Origin: Collimonas pratensis
GTDB taxonomy: Bacteria; Pseudomonadota; Gammaproteobacteria; Burkholderiales; Burkholderiaceae_D
Assembly: GCF_001584185.1 (NCBI RefSeq)
Contig: NZ_CP013234.1
Location: 1,674,001 to 1,738,000 of the forward strand
Reading direction: 5' to 3'
DNA length: 64,000 bases
The notes under the pieces are model-generated. The model had not been told where the DNA came from and did no database searches. It saw nothing but the letters and a program-made list of their open reading frames with translations. The translations under genes and the position numbers were made by a program. Shown piece by piece: positions 35,339 to 44,772 of the stretch (positions are counted from its first letter, which is position 1; every line of letters starts with the position of its first letter).

Positions 35339-35966
35339 TTATTTTGTTTGTGAAAAACGGAAGGGCGGCGCGGCGTAGCATACTGGTCAGGGCGATCAAT
35401 GGCAATCCGGTCAGGGCGGTCGGATCGCTGCTTTCGATTTTTTCCAGGATGGCGATACCCAGGCCTTCATTTTTTGCGCTGCCGGCGCAGTCATAGGGTT
35501 GTTCGATGCGCAAGTAGGCGTCCAGCTCGGCGTCGGGCAGGTCGCGGAAAGTGACGAAAGTCTGGACGTTTTCGATTTGCGCCGCGGTTTCCGGCTGCGC
35601 TTCGCGTCCGTCCCACAGGCACAAGGCGGTATGGAAGATGACGCGGCGGCCACGCATCTTCTGGAGTTGTCTCAATGCATTTTCGTGATCGCCGGGCTTG
35701 CCGATCTGTTCGCCGTCCAAGGTGGCGACCTGGTCCGAGCCGATCACCAGTGCGCCGGGGGCCAGCAGCGCGACGGCGCGGGCTTTTTCCAGCGCCAGAC
35801 GCAGGGCCGTGGCTTCCGGTGTTTCGCTGGCAAAGGCGGTTTCATCGATGGCCGGCGCCATGACTTCGAAGGGGATGTGTAGCCGGGAAAGCAATTCTTT
35901 GCGGTATTTCGAGCTGGAGCCCAGGATCAGGCGCGGCAGGGGTGGTAACATAAGGAGTTCAGTCAT
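35319..35966 (-). CDS. maf: Maf-family nucleotide pyrophosphatase (YceF type)
   Basis: A 215-aa Maf protein that hydrolyses non-canonical or modified nucleoside triphosphates. Signatures are LILGSSSKYRKELLSRL, the acidic EVMAPAIDETA, and VIGSDQVATLDGEQIGKPG. The YceF subgroup prefers m7GTP. Start choice is uncertain: ATG at 35966 is used, ATG at 35951 (MLPPLPRLILG) is also plausible. The last five residues (AGQSL) and the stop are encoded by one arm of a palindromic repeat, so the native C-terminus has probably been replaced. Confidence 0.9.
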   Translation of the reverse strand: MTELLMLPPLPRLILGSSSKYRKELLSRLHIPFEVMAPAIDETAFASETPEATALRLALEKARAVALLAPGALVIGSDQVATLDGEQIGKPGDHENALRQLQKMRGRRVIFHTALCLWDGREAQPETAAQIENVQTFVTFRDLPDAELDAYLRIEQPYDCAGSAKNEGLGIAILEKIESSDPTALTGLPLIALTSMLRRAALPFFTNKIIAGQSL

Positions 35967-36049
35967 CCGGTGGTCTGTTGTAAAGAGGCCATGATTTCCG
36001 TCATTTAAGTGCATGCCTGGCGATAAAAGGCGGAAAATGCGCTAACACT

Positions 36050-36079
36050 TTGACGGATAAAGGAAAAGGCTGTTATTAT
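36050..36079 (+). promoter_or_regulatory. Promoter of the yceD-rpmF-fab region
   Basis: TTGACG (36050-36055), an 18-base spacer and TATTAT (36074-36079), 40 bases before the yceD start. It fits a housekeeping sigma-70 promoter. Confidence 0.6.
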
Positions 36080-36118
36080 CGCAGGTTTTCCGGGTTCGGC
36101 AGAGTTCGGCTATATTAT

Positions 36119-36616
36119 ATGAGTGCTTTTGTAATCGACGCCTTTGAGTATTCGCGCCATAAAGAGCGCCGTGAAGGCGATATCGCCGTGGCTGACCTGA
36201 ATCGCCTGGCGCAAGAGTCGGCAGACCGCTCCGGCGTGCTGCACTGGGTCCTGGTTGGCGGCACTGATTCCCTGGGGCATCCGCAACTGACTATGTCTGT
36301 CACCGGTGCGATCAAGATCATGTGCCAACGCTGCCTGACGCCGTTTGCCTTCGATATCGACGCGGAATCCGTGCTGGTGTTGGCAAAAGATGAAGAAAGC
36401 GCCGATGAAATCGATGCGCTGCTTGATAATGACGAGATTGACGTCATCGTCGGCACCAAATCACTGAATATTATTGAATTGATTGAAGACGAGGCCTTGC
36501 TGGCCTTGCCGCTCTCGCCCAAGCATCCGGTCTGTCCGGACCAGTCTGCGCTTGAAGGGCTCAAAGCCAGCAAAAAAGAGTCGCCGTTTGCGATGCTCAA
36601 GAGTTTGAAGAATTAA
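36119..36616 (+). CDS. yceD: YceD/DUF177 family protein
   Basis: A 165-aa DUF177 protein. Possible metal-binding pairs are CQRC (about 75-78) and HPVC late in the chain, around an acidic middle. In bacteria and plastids the family is tied to 23S rRNA or ribosome assembly and is nearly always beside rpmF, as here. The ATG at 36119 is taken as start since MSAFVIDAFEYSRH fits the family; no ribosome site is obvious. Confidence 0.9.
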   Translation: MSAFVIDAFEYSRHKERREGDIAVADLNRLAQESADRSGVLHWVLVGGTDSLGHPQLTMSVTGAIKIMCQRCLTPFAFDIDAESVLVLAKDEESADEIDALLDNDEIDVIVGTKSLNIIELIEDEALLALPLSPKHPVCPDQSALEGLKASKKESPFAMLKSLKN

Positions 36617-36804
36617 AACGAATTGCGGTAAATTTGTCGCGCTGATTTTCACAGTCGTAGAGTGTGATTTTGATGATGTGTGACTAAGGTGTGGCAATAG
36701 GTAGTAAAATCCGCGCATTCTATACGCGGCAGGAGTATCCAGCCTTTCCCTGTTCTGAGGGTTGGATATGTTAAACTTTAGATCTTAAGAAAGCAGGAGT
36801 TATC

Positions 36805-36987
36805 ATGGCAGTTCAACAAAATAAGAAGACCCCATCCAAGCGCGGCATGCACCGTGCCCACGATTTTCTGGTTGCACCTCCGCTGGCTATCGAGCCAACG
36901 ACTGGTGAAACACATCTGCGCCACCACATCAGCCCGAACGGCTTCTACCGTGGCCGTAAAGTGTTGAAGACCAAGAACGACGAGTAA
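36805..36987 (+). CDS. rpmF: 50S ribosomal protein L32
   Basis: A 60-aa L32 with the usual [20 protein letters not shown] start and a Pro/His-rich C-terminus ([15 protein letters not shown]). It lacks the four-Cys zinc form seen in some bacteria. The ribosome site is AGGAG. It is followed by a terminator, so plsX and the fab genes may depend on partial read-through or a separate promoter. Confidence 0.98.
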   Translation: MAVQQNKKTPSKRGMHRAHDFLVAPPLAIEPTTGETHLRHHISPNGFYRGRKVLKTKNDE

Positions 36988-37015
36988 TATCTGTTCTTGT
37001 GATGCAGGTTGAAGG

Positions 37016-37049
37016 CGGCGCGATGAGATTTCTCAGCAGCGCCGTTTTT
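37016..37049 (+). terminator. Terminator after rpmF
   Basis: CGGCGC / GCGCCG stem with an inner TGAGA/TCTCA pairing, followed by five T. Confidence 0.8.
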
Positions 37050-37147
37050 GTATGCGTAATGTGTACGTAATTAATCCTTGCGTCATTTTGAATCGCGCTC
37101 AATCTGCCTCATAATGTCGGGGTTAGAGTAGGCACTGAATCAAAACA

Positions 37148-38260
37148 ATGACAATTAAAATTTCTATTGACTGCATGGGTGGCGATCACGGCCCGTCGGT
37201 TACCGTACCTGCTGCAGTTTCGTTCGCCAATCGCCAGCCAGAAGCTGAATTGGTACTGGTTGGGCTTGAGGATGAAATCCGCGCCCAGCTGAAGAAACAC
37301 AAGGCCGGCGCGCATCCGCGCTTGTCGGTAGTGCATGCCTCCGAAGTGGTGACGATGGATGACTCCATCGAAACTGCCTTGCGCCGGAAAAAAGACTCCT
37401 CGATGCGCGTCGCCCTGCAACTGGTCAAGGACCAGCAGGTGCAGGCCTGCGTCTCAGCCGGCAACACCGGCGCCCTGATGGCGGTTTCCCGCTATCTGCT
37501 AAAGACCTTGCACGGCGTTGACCGCCCGGCAATCTGCACGCTGCTCCCCAACCAGAAAGATGGCCCGACCTATATGCTCGATCTGGGCGCCAACGTCGAT
37601 TGCGAACCGCAGCACTTGCACCAGTTCGCCTTGATGGGATCTGCCCTGGTGTCGGCCATGGAAGGCAAGCCACGGCCGACGGTCGGCCTGCTGAATGTCG
37701 GCGAGGAAGATATCAAGGGCAACGAAGTGGTCAAGCAGACCGCCGAACTGCTACGCGCGGATCATGAAAAAGGCATCCTGAATTTCTACGGCAATGTCGA
37801 GGGCAACGATATTTTCGAAGGCACTACCGATATCGTCGTCTGCGACGGCTTCGTCGGCAACGTCACGCTCAAGGCCTCGGAAGGCCTGGGGCGTTTCGTC
37901 AAGACCGTCCTCACCACCGAATTCAAGAGTGGCGTGCTCAACATGTTGGGCGCCGTGATTGCGCGCGGCGCCATCAAGGCCATCTCGCGCCGGCTCAATC
38001 CTTCGCGCTATAACGGCGCCAGCCTGCTTGGTTTGCGCGGGCTGGTTTTCAAGAGCCACGGCGGCGCCGACGCTTATGGCTACGAGTGGGCCATACAGCG
38101 TGCATTCGACGCAGCCAAATATGATGTATTGTCTCGTATTGCGACCACGATTGCGGAGCTGATGCCGCAAGCCGATGCTGCACCCAAGAGCGCCGATGCC
38201 GGCACGGGTGAGGCCGGTGAAATCGTCAATACTGAATCAACCCAACAAAAGACAGCATGA
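37148..38260 (+). CDS. plsX: Phosphate acyltransferase PlsX
   Basis: A 370-aa peripheral membrane enzyme that makes acyl-phosphate from acyl-ACP for phospholipid synthesis. It opens [19 protein letters not shown] and has the family segment [11 protein letters not shown] and [14 protein letters not shown]. The tail after about residue 345 is Ala/Thr-rich and beyond the usual ~340 aa. Its stop overlaps the fabH start (ATGA). Together with fabHDG-acpP-fabF it forms the lipid-building cluster. Confidence 0.97.
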   Translation: MTIKISIDCMGGDHGPSVTVPAAVSFANRQPEAELVLVGLEDEIRAQLKKHKAGAHPRLSVVHASEVVTMDDSIETALRRKKDSSMRVALQLVKDQQVQACVSAGNTGALMAVSRYLLKTLHGVDRPAICTLLPNQKDGPTYMLDLGANVDCEPQHLHQFALMGSALVSAMEGKPRPTVGLLNVGEEDIKGNEVVKQTAELLRADHEKGILNFYGNVEGNDIFEGTTDIVVCDGFVGNVTLKASEGLGRFVKTVLTTEFKSGVLNMLGAVIARGAIKAISRRLNPSRYNGASLLGLRGLVFKSHGGADAYGYEWAIQRAFDAAKYDVLSRIATTIAELMPQADAAPKSADAGTGEAGEIVNTESTQQKTA

Positions 38261-39243
38261 CTACATATAGCAAAATTGTCGGTACCGGCAGCTATTTGCC
38301 ACCGAAGCGGGTAAGCAACCAGGAACTCACGGCGCAGCTCGCCGAGAAGGGGATAGAGACATCCCACGAATGGATTTTTTCGCGCAGCGGCATCGCCGCG
38401 CGCCACTATGCTGAAGCCGATGTGCAGTCGAGCGACCTCGCGGTCGCCGCCGCCAAGCAGGCGCTGGAGATGGCGCGCATGCAGGCTGAGGACATCGACC
38501 TGATCATCGTCGCCACTTCGACCCCGGATCATTTCGGCGGCTTTCCCAGCACTGCTTGCGTGGTCCAGCAAAAGCTCGGCATCACCGGCGGTGGGGCGGC
38601 ATTTGACGTGCAGGCGGTGTGCAGCGGTTTCGTTTATGCAGTGTCGATTGCGGACGCCTTCATCAAGTCCGGCGCGCACAAGAATGTGCTGGTGATCGGT
38701 ACTGAAGTTTTTTCGCGCATCCTGAATTTTGAAGACCGCACCACTTGCGTGCTGTTCGGCGATGGCGCCGGCGCCGTGGTGATGACGGCTTCGGCCGAAC
38801 CTGGCATCCTGGCCACCAAGCTGCATGCCGACGGCCGCTACAAGGATATCCTGTGCGTACCGGGTAAGGTCAGCTCCGGCGTGGTCGAGGGCAGCGCTTT
38901 CCTGTACATGGACGGCCAGGCGGTGTTCAAGCTGGCGGTGTCGGTGCTGGAAAAGGTCGCCAACGAAGCACTGCAGATCGCCGGCATGCAAGCCTCCGAG
39001 ATCGACTGGCTGATTCCGCACCAGGCCAATATCCGCATCATGCAGAGCACCGCGCGCAAGCTGGGCCTGGATAACGAACGCATGGTGGTGACGGTAGACC
39101 AGCACGGCAATACCTCGGCCGCATCGATTCCGCTGGCGCTCGACAAGGCAGTGCGCGACGGTCGCGTCAAGCCTGGCCAGAACGTCATGATGGAAGGTGT
39201 CGGCGGCGGTTTTACCTGGGGCGCCATCTTGGCGCGCATGTAA
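38257..39243 (+). CDS. fabH: Beta-ketoacyl-ACP synthase III
   Basis: A 328-aa FabH that starts fatty acid synthesis by condensing acetyl-CoA with malonyl-ACP. The catalytic triad is Cys122 (AVCSGF), the His in [10 protein letters not shown] and the Asn in HGNTSAASI. The gene is coupled to plsX by a four-base overlap. A structured repeat follows before fabD. Confidence 0.98.
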   Translation: MTTYSKIVGTGSYLPPKRVSNQELTAQLAEKGIETSHEWIFSRSGIAARHYAEADVQSSDLAVAAAKQALEMARMQAEDIDLIIVATSTPDHFGGFPSTACVVQQKLGITGGGAAFDVQAVCSGFVYAVSIADAFIKSGAHKNVLVIGTEVFSRILNFEDRTTCVLFGDGAGAVVMTASAEPGILATKLHADGRYKDILCVPGKVSSGVVEGSAFLYMDGQAVFKLAVSVLEKVANEALQIAGMQASEIDWLIPHQANIRIMQSTARKLGLDNERMVVTVDQHGNTSAASIPLALDKAVRDGRVKPGQNVMMEGVGGGFTWGAILARM

Positions 39244-39372
39244 GGAGACCTTTATAGACCTACTGCGCGACTTAATCTCTGCTCTGGGCTTGTACCTCCG
39301 TACAGCTGCGCTTCTCGAGCAGGCATTGAGCCAGGTCAGCGTAGCTGAGGCTGCGCTCTATAAAGGCCTCCT
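39243..39372. repeat. Dispersed structured repeat, copy 2
   Basis: This element lies between fabH and fabD. It is framed by AGGAGACCTTTATAG and CTATAAAGGCCTCCT, a 15-bp inverted repeat with one mismatch. Inside are the blocks shared with 1503-1608 (CCTACTGCGCG, AATCTCTGC, CGCTTCTCGA, TTGAGCC) and a central TGTAC-CTCC-GTACA hairpin. It would be transcribed as part of the fab mRNA. Confidence 0.65.
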
Positions 39373-39420
39373 AAGCCGTCGTAAGCGCGATTTGATAAAT
39401 TTGATATCCACAGGTAAGGC

Positions 39421-40353
39421 ATGAATAAATTCGCATTCGTTTTCCCGGGCCAGGGTTCGCAGGCCGTCGGCATGTTGAACGGTTTTGCCGATAACCCGGT
39501 AGTGAAAGACACGGTGGCGGAAGCTTCCGAGGCGCTGCAGTTCGATCTCGGTAAGTTGATTGCCGAAGGGCCGAAGGAAGAGCTGGACCTGACTACCAAC
39601 ACCCAGCCGGTGATGCTGACAGCAGCGGTAGCTTGCTACCGCGCCTGGCTGGCGGCTGGCGGCAAGGCGCCGGCGCTGGTGGCCGGCCATAGCCTGGGCG
39701 AGTATTCCGCGCTGGTGGCGGCCGGCGTGATTGCGTTCAAGGATGCCGTGCCGCTGGTGCGTTTCCGTGCGCAAGCCATGCAGCAGGCGGTGCCGGTCGG
39801 GCAGGGCGGCATGGCCGTGATTTTGGGCCTGGCTGATGACGACGTGCGCGCGGTCTGCCTGGCTGCGGCGCAGGGCGAAGTGGTCGAGGCGGTGAACTTC
39901 AATGCGCCGGCGCAGGTAGTGATCGCCGGCCATAAAGGTGCAATCGAGCGCGCCTGCGTCATTGCGAAAGAAAAAGGTGCAAAACGCGCCTTGCCATTGC
40001 CGGTTTCGGCCCCATTTCATTCCTCGCTGTTGAAGCCGGCTTCGGACCGTTTGCGTGAATACATGCAAGACCTGGTCTTTGCGGCGCCGCAGATCGCCTT
40101 GATCAATAATGTCGATGTTGCCATCGTCAGCGATCCGCAAGCCATCAAGGATGCGCTGGTGCGCCAGGCCGCAAGCCCGGTGCGTTGGGTGGAAACGGTG
40201 CAGAAGATTGCTGCCGAAGGGGTCACGCATGTGATTGAATGCGGTCCGGGCAAGGTTCTTGCTGGCTTGACCAAGCGGATTAATGACAGCTTGATCGGCG
40301 ATGTCATCGTCGACCAGGCGTCGCTGGATAAAATGTTGGAGACATTCAAGTGA
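39421..40353 (+). CDS. fabD: Malonyl-CoA:ACP transacylase
   Basis: A 310-aa FabD that loads malonyl groups onto ACP. The nucleophile is Ser91 in GHSLGEYSAL, the partner His is in PVSAPFHSSLL, and the N-terminal FPGQGSQ is typical. The stop overlaps the fabG GTG start. Confidence 0.98.
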   Translation: MNKFAFVFPGQGSQAVGMLNGFADNPVVKDTVAEASEALQFDLGKLIAEGPKEELDLTTNTQPVMLTAAVACYRAWLAAGGKAPALVAGHSLGEYSALVAAGVIAFKDAVPLVRFRAQAMQQAVPVGQGGMAVILGLADDDVRAVCLAAAQGEVVEAVNFNAPAQVVIAGHKGAIERACVIAKEKGAKRALPLPVSAPFHSSLLKPASDRLREYMQDLVFAAPQIALINNVDVAIVSDPQAIKDALVRQAASPVRWVETVQKIAAEGVTHVIECGPGKVLAGLTKRINDSLIGDVIVDQASLDKMLETFK

Positions 40354-41120
40354 CTTTACCAAATACAGACATACAAGACCTGGCAGGCCAGGTCGCTCTG
40401 GTGACCGGCGCTTCGCGCGGCATCGGCCGCGCCATTGTACTCGCACTGCTCAAGCGCGGCGCCAAGGTGATCGGCACTGCGACTTCGGAGGCCGGCGCCG
40501 CCGCCATCACGGAATACATGCAGGCTGCCCATGCCGGCAACGGCCGCGGCATCATGCTCAACGTTAACGATGTTGCCGGCTGTGCCGCAGCGGTAGAGCT
40601 GACCCAAAAAGAATTCGGCGGCTTGTCGATTCTTGTCAATAATGCAGGTGTTACCCAGGATCAACTGGCGATGCGCATGAAAGACGAAGAATGGGACGCC
40701 GTGATCGCTACCAACCTGACCGCGGTCGGCCGTTTGTCGCGCGCCGTCTTGCGTGGCATGATAAAGGCCAAGCATGGCCGTATCATCAATATTACATCGG
40801 TAGTCGGTTCGGCCGGCAATCCAGGCCAGATGAACTATGCTGCAGCCAAGGCTGGCGTCGCCGGCATGAGCCGTGCGCTGGCGCGCGAGATCGGCAGCCG
40901 CAATATCACTGTGAATTGCGTCGCACCGGGCTTTATCGATACCGACATGACCAAGGAACTGGGCGAGCAGCAAACCGCTGCTCTGCTGCAGCAGATCCCG
41001 CTGGGGCGCCTGGGCGCCGCAGAGGACATCGCCGCGGCTGTGGCTTTCCTGGCATCGCCGCAAGCCGGCTACATCACGGGCACTACCCTGCACGTGAATG
41101 GCGGCATGTACATGAGCTAA
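40350..41120 (+). CDS. fabG: 3-oxoacyl-ACP reductase
   Basis: A 256-aa short-chain dehydrogenase that reduces 3-ketoacyl-ACP with NADPH. It has the nucleotide motif TGASRGIGRA, the NNAGVTQD segment, and the catalytic YxxxK (MNYAAAKAG) with its Ser in ITSVVGSAG. The start is GTG inside the overlap with fabD (GTGA). The family length is ~245; the extra residues are N-terminal. Confidence 0.98.
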   Translation: MTLPNTDIQDLAGQVALVTGASRGIGRAIVLALLKRGAKVIGTATSEAGAAAITEYMQAAHAGNGRGIMLNVNDVAGCAAAVELTQKEFGGLSILVNNAGVTQDQLAMRMKDEEWDAVIATNLTAVGRLSRAVLRGMIKAKHGRIINITSVVGSAGNPGQMNYAAAKAGVAGMSRALAREIGSRNITVNCVAPGFIDTDMTKELGEQQTAALLQQIPLGRLGAAEDIAAAVAFLASPQAGYITGTTLHVNGGMYMS

Positions 41121-41310
41121 ATCTGGCTTTTGCCAAATGTCCTGAGTCATGCCGGAACCAGGCCTGATTCAGGGTTAGATGTAAGTAGTACCTATTTAGA
41201 AGCTTTTGACATGGTTTTGTTAAATATTAAAGACTAATGTCGAAAGTAAATTTTCAATGCGCAAACCTGCTAAAATGCGCGCACTTTCTGTAACCTAATG
41301 GAGGCATCAC

Positions 41311-41553
41311 ATGTCCGATATCGAACAACGCGTTAAAAAAATCGTCGCTGAGCAACTGGGCGTCGCAGAAGCTGACATCAAGATCGAGTCGTCGTTTGTC
41401 AACGATCTGGGTGCTGATTCGCTCGACACCGTTGAATTGGTGATGGCGCTGGAAGATGAGTTCGAAATGGAAATCCCTGACGAACAAGCTGAAAAGATCA
41501 CTACAGTGCAACAGGCAATTGATTACGCTAAGGCCCACGTCAAGGCAGCCTAA
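41311..41553 (+). CDS. acpP: Acyl carrier protein
   Basis: An 80-aa acidic ACP. Ser37 in [15 protein letters not shown] takes the 4'-phosphopantetheine arm, probably added by the AcpS encoded at 56644. A good ribosome site (GGAGG) precedes it. The 190-base gap before it likely carries its own promoter, as ACP is needed in large amounts. Confidence 0.99.
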   Translation: MSDIEQRVKKIVAEQLGVAEADIKIESSFVNDLGADSLDTVELVMALEDEFEMEIPDEQAEKITTVQQAIDYAKAHVKAA

Positions 41554-41583
41554 GCACGCTTTGAATGTATCCAGGAGAACCGC

Positions 41584-42825
41584 TTGAGCCGCACACGTGA
41601 ACGCCGCGTTGTGATAACCGGCCTGGGTTGCATTTCACCGGTCGGCAATACTATTGCCGATGCGTGGAGTGCGATTATCTCAGGCAAATCGGGTATCGCA
41701 ACCATCACCAAGTTTGACGCCACTGCCTTTTCCACGCGCTTTGCGGGGGAAGTCAAAGGCTTCAATATCGAAGATTACATTCCGGCCAAAGAAGCCCGGC
41801 ATATGGATACGTTTATCCACTATGGCATGGCGGCGGGAATGCAGGCGATGCAAGACAGTGGCCTGGAAGTAACTGAAACTAATGCTGAGCGGATAGGCGT
41901 CATCATCGGCTCCGGCATTGGTGGCTTGCCTTTGATCGAAGAAACACACGCCGAACTGACTAACCGCGGCCCGCGCCGCATCAGTCCGTTCTTCATCCCG
42001 GCATCGATCATCAACATGATTTCCGGCAACCTGTCGATCAAATACGGTCTGAAGGGACCGAATCTGGCGATAGTCACTGCCTGTACCACAGGCCTGCATT
42101 GCATTGGTGCAGCCGGCCGCATGATTCAGTACGGCGACGCCGACGTGATGATTGCCGGTGGTGCAGAATCCAGCGTATCGCCGCTGGGCGTTGGCGGCTT
42201 TGCCTCGGCGCGTGCCTTGTCGGCGCGTAACGACGATCCTGCCACTGCTTCGCGTCCCTGGGATAAGGACCGTGACGGTTTCGTATTGGGCGAGGGCGCC
42301 GGCGTGCTGGTGCTCGAAGAATACGAACACGCCAAGGCGCGCGGCGCCAAGATCTACGCGGAACTGCTCGGCTTCGGCATGAGCGGCGATGCCTATCACA
42401 TGACGGCGCCAAGCCTGGACGGCCCACGTCGCTGTGTCGGCAATGCCTTGCGCGACGCCGGCGTCAATGCCGATCAGGTGCAGTACCTGAATGCGCACGG
42501 GACCTCGACGCCGCTGGGCGACAAGAATGAAACCGATGCCATCAAGGCGGCTTTCGGCGATCACGCCTACAAGCTGGTGGTGAACTCCACCAAGTCGATG
42601 ACCGGGCATTTGCTGGGCGGCGCCGGCGGCCTGGAGTCGGTATTTACGGTACTGGCCCTGCATAACCAGATCTCACCGCCGACCACCAATATCTTCAATC
42701 AGGATCCTGAATGCGATCTTGATTACTGCGCCAACACAGCGCGGGACATGAAGATCGACATTGCTGTCAAAAACTCATTCGGCTTTGGCGGCACGAATGG
42801 CACCCTGGTTTTTGGCAAAATCTAA
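41584..42825 (+). CDS. fabF: Beta-ketoacyl-ACP synthase II
   Basis: A 413-aa FabF, the chain-elongating condensing enzyme. The nucleophile is Cys167 in [12 protein letters not shown], and the two His are in [12 protein letters not shown] and [12 protein letters not shown]. The start codon is TTG at 41584 with AGGAG seven bases upstream; no ATG in frame fits the family N-terminus ([13 protein letters not shown]). Confidence 0.98.
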   Translation: MSRTRERRVVITGLGCISPVGNTIADAWSAIISGKSGIATITKFDATAFSTRFAGEVKGFNIEDYIPAKEARHMDTFIHYGMAAGMQAMQDSGLEVTETNAERIGVIIGSGIGGLPLIEETHAELTNRGPRRISPFFIPASIINMISGNLSIKYGLKGPNLAIVTACTTGLHCIGAAGRMIQYGDADVMIAGGAESSVSPLGVGGFASARALSARNDDPATASRPWDKDRDGFVLGEGAGVLVLEEYEHAKARGAKIYAELLGFGMSGDAYHMTAPSLDGPRRCVGNALRDAGVNADQVQYLNAHGTSTPLGDKNETDAIKAAFGDHAYKLVVNSTKSMTGHLLGGAGGLESVFTVLALHNQISPPTTNIFNQDPECDLDYCANTARDMKIDIAVKNSFGFGGTNGTLVFGKI

Positions 42826-42842
42826 GCATTTGCAAAACGACG

Positions 42843-42875
42843 TTGAACCGGTCTCCATGGCGACCGGTTCAAATT
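42843..42875 (+). terminator. Strong hairpin after fabF
   Basis: A perfect 11-bp stem (TTGAACCGGTC / GACCGGTTCAA) followed by ATTTCG, 18 bases after the fabF stop. It probably ends most fab transcripts. Confidence 0.75.
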
Positions 42876-42893
42876 TCGCCTTGAGCTAGCCTC

Positions 42894-43403
42894 ATGTCGA
42901 TCGCACTCTCCACGGTTGTCAAACCGTCCAGATTATTGCTGGCGCTGGTGGCGATGCAATGCACCCTGGCTGGCCTGGTCGGCGCTCTGGTCGCCGGCGG
43001 CGTTGTAGGCACTCTGCTATTGCCGGCACGTGTCGTTCTAGCCACACTATGCCTTGCGGCAGCTATTTACGGCATGCTGCGCTACTATCGAGAGCGCAGC
43101 ACAATTCAAGTCGAGATCGGCGCCGACGGCCAGATCAGGCTGGCTGATATTGCTGCTCAAAATGGAAAACAAATCTTAAGACCGATGCTGGCGCCGGCGC
43201 AACTGCTTGAAAGCACCACCATCTGGTCAAATTTACTGTTGCTGCGCCTCCGATTGGCTAGCGGCTCGGTCCGAACAATCGCTATACTGCCTGATTGTGT
43301 TTCTAAGGATACTTTTAGAGTTTTGTCCGTGGCTTGCCGCTGGATTGCAGCACACCGCAGCAGCACGCACAAAACCGGGATCGCCGGCTTGGCTAATGAA
43401 TAA
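42894..43403 (+). CDS. YgfX-like membrane protein
   Basis: A 169-aa protein with two N-terminal helices (about 14-65) and a soluble tail. The tail pattern IWSNLLLLRLRL followed by ILPDCVSKDTFRVLSVACRW resembles the YgfX family, reported in E. coli as an inner-membrane toxin (CptA) paired with YgfY. No YgfY partner is adjacent, so a toxin role should not be assumed. It is often found between fabF and rpoE in related genomes. The similarity is by pattern, moderate confidence. Confidence 0.65.
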   Translation: MSIALSTVVKPSRLLLALVAMQCTLAGLVGALVAGGVVGTLLLPARVVLATLCLAAAIYGMLRYYRERSTIQVEIGADGQIRLADIAAQNGKQILRPMLAPAQLLESTTIWSNLLLLRLRLASGSVRTIAILPDCVSKDTFRVLSVACRWIAAHRSSTHKTGIAGLANE

Positions 43404-43412
43404 GCTTTTCAT

Positions 43413-43440
43413 TGAACTTATGCTATTGCTTACTATCTAT
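43413..43440 (+). promoter_or_regulatory. Sigma-E-type promoter of rpoE
   Basis: TGAACTT (43413-43419), 16 bases, then TCTAT (43436-43440), matching the sigma-E consensus GGAACTT-N16-TCTnA. It lies 45 bases before the rpoE start, so rpoE should be autoregulated. Confidence 0.75.
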
Positions 43441-43484
43441 GTCCGGTCCCGTATGCAAGTCGCAACAAAACAAGGGAATGGGGT

Positions 43485-44087
43485 TTGACGACAGAACGCG
43501 AAATTGATCAACTGCTTGTCGAGCGCGTACAGCGCGGCGATAAGAAGGCGTTCGAGCTGCTGGTTCTCAAATACCAGCGAAAGCTAATGCGTCTTGTTTC
43601 GCGTCTGGTACGCGATCAGGCAGAAGCCGAGGATGTTGTGCAGGAAGCCTTTATCAAGGCCTACCGGGCGCTGCCTCAGTTCCGGGGCGACTCGGCCTTT
43701 TACACCTGGCTGTATCGGATTGGCATTAATACTGCTAAGAATTATTTGGTGACCCAGGGACGCAGGGCGCCGACCTCGACTGAGGCAAATTCAGAAGAAG
43801 CAGAAACTTTTGACGACGGCGAGCAACTAAGGGATATAAACACTCCTGAATCTTTGCTGGCCACCAAGCAGATAGCACAAACCGTGAATACTGCAATGGA
43901 GGCTTTGCCGGCAGAGTTGCGTACGGCAATCACCTTGCGCGAGATCGAGGGTTTGAGTTATGACGAAATTGCTGAGGCAATGGGGTGTCCCATAGGTACA
44001 GTACGCAGTCGGATATTTAGGGCACGGGAAGCTATCGCAGATAAGTTGAGGCCATTGCTGGGTACGGCCATCGACAAACGTTGGTAA
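43485..44087 (+). CDS. rpoE: RNA polymerase sigma-E factor
   Basis: A 200-aa ECF sigma factor. Region 2 (about 20-90) has DQAEAEDVVQEAFIKAYRAL and YTWLYRIGINTAKNYL. Region 4 (about 135-190) has LPAELRTAITLREIEGLSYDEIA and GTVRSRIFRARE. It directs the envelope-stress response and is held by RseA. The start is TTG at 43485 with AAGGGAATGGGG upstream, agreeing with the family N-terminus (TEREIDQLLVERVQ). Confidence 0.97.
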   Translation: MTTEREIDQLLVERVQRGDKKAFELLVLKYQRKLMRLVSRLVRDQAEAEDVVQEAFIKAYRALPQFRGDSAFYTWLYRIGINTAKNYLVTQGRRAPTSTEANSEEAETFDDGEQLRDINTPESLLATKQIAQTVNTAMEALPAELRTAITLREIEGLSYDEIAEAMGCPIGTVRSRIFRAREAIADKLRPLLGTAIDKRW

Positions 44088-44141
44088 AAAAGATAGTGGT
44101 TTTTCGGGAACGAAGGGGTTGGCCAGGTTTTAAGGTGACTT

Positions 44142-44771
44142 ATGAATACCAAAGATATGACCCAAGAGCAGATTTCTGCCTTGGCTGATGGGGAGTTATC
44201 CAGCGCCTATATTGACATGGCGCTGGCGGCCTTGCGTCAAGCGGAAAGCCGCGATACATGGGATGTCTATCACCAGATAGGCGATATCCTGCGTTCGGAC
44301 GATATGGCGCTGAACATGAGCTCGGATTTTTCCGCGCGCATGGCGGCCCGGCTGGATGCCGAACCGACGATCATTGCTGCGCCGCTGGCCGTCACCGCGC
44401 AGCCATCCGAGCAGATTGCTGTCGGTGGCGGCCAGCCTGTACATATCAGCGTGGCGGGCGGCCGGCGCAGCATCAAGCGCTTTGCCCTGCCAGGCATGGC
44501 GGCGGCGGCAGTCGCGGCGGCGGCGTTCATCATTTCGCCGCAGCTGGCTGTTGTCAGCGCCCCTGCATCTGCACCCGCTGCGGTGGCAACCCCGCAACTG
44601 GCCTTGGCGTCCAATGCTGGCGACGTTCGTGTCATGACGCATGCCGGAGAAGTGTTGCGTGATTCGCGGATGGATGAATATCTGTCAGCGCATCAACGTT
44701 TCTCTCCTTCCCTTTACAGCGCTGCGCAGTATGCACGGCCAGCCAAATTTGCACCTGATGCTGATAACTAA
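44142..44771 (+). CDS. rseA: Anti-sigma-E factor RseA
   Basis: A 209-aa single-pass inner-membrane protein. The cytoplasmic N-terminal anti-sigma domain (about 8-70) opens EQISALADGELSSAY; a membrane helix is near 115-135, and the periplasmic tail is Ala-rich. Cutting of RseA releases sigma-E. It follows rpoE by 54 bases and is one base from rseB. Confidence 0.93.
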   Translation: MNTKDMTQEQISALADGELSSAYIDMALAALRQAESRDTWDVYHQIGDILRSDDMALNMSSDFSARMAARLDAEPTIIAAPLAVTAQPSEQIAVGGGQPVHISVAGGRRSIKRFALPGMAAAAVAAAAFIISPQLAVVSAPASAPAAVATPQLALASNAGDVRVMTHAGEVLRDSRMDEYLSAHQRFSPSLYSAAQYARPAKFAPDADN

Positions 44772-44772
44772 T

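Noticed and set aside
41121..41310. Separate small gene between fabG and acpP
   Set aside because: No frame with a start, ribosome site and sensible length; the AT-rich sequence is more likely an acpP promoter region.
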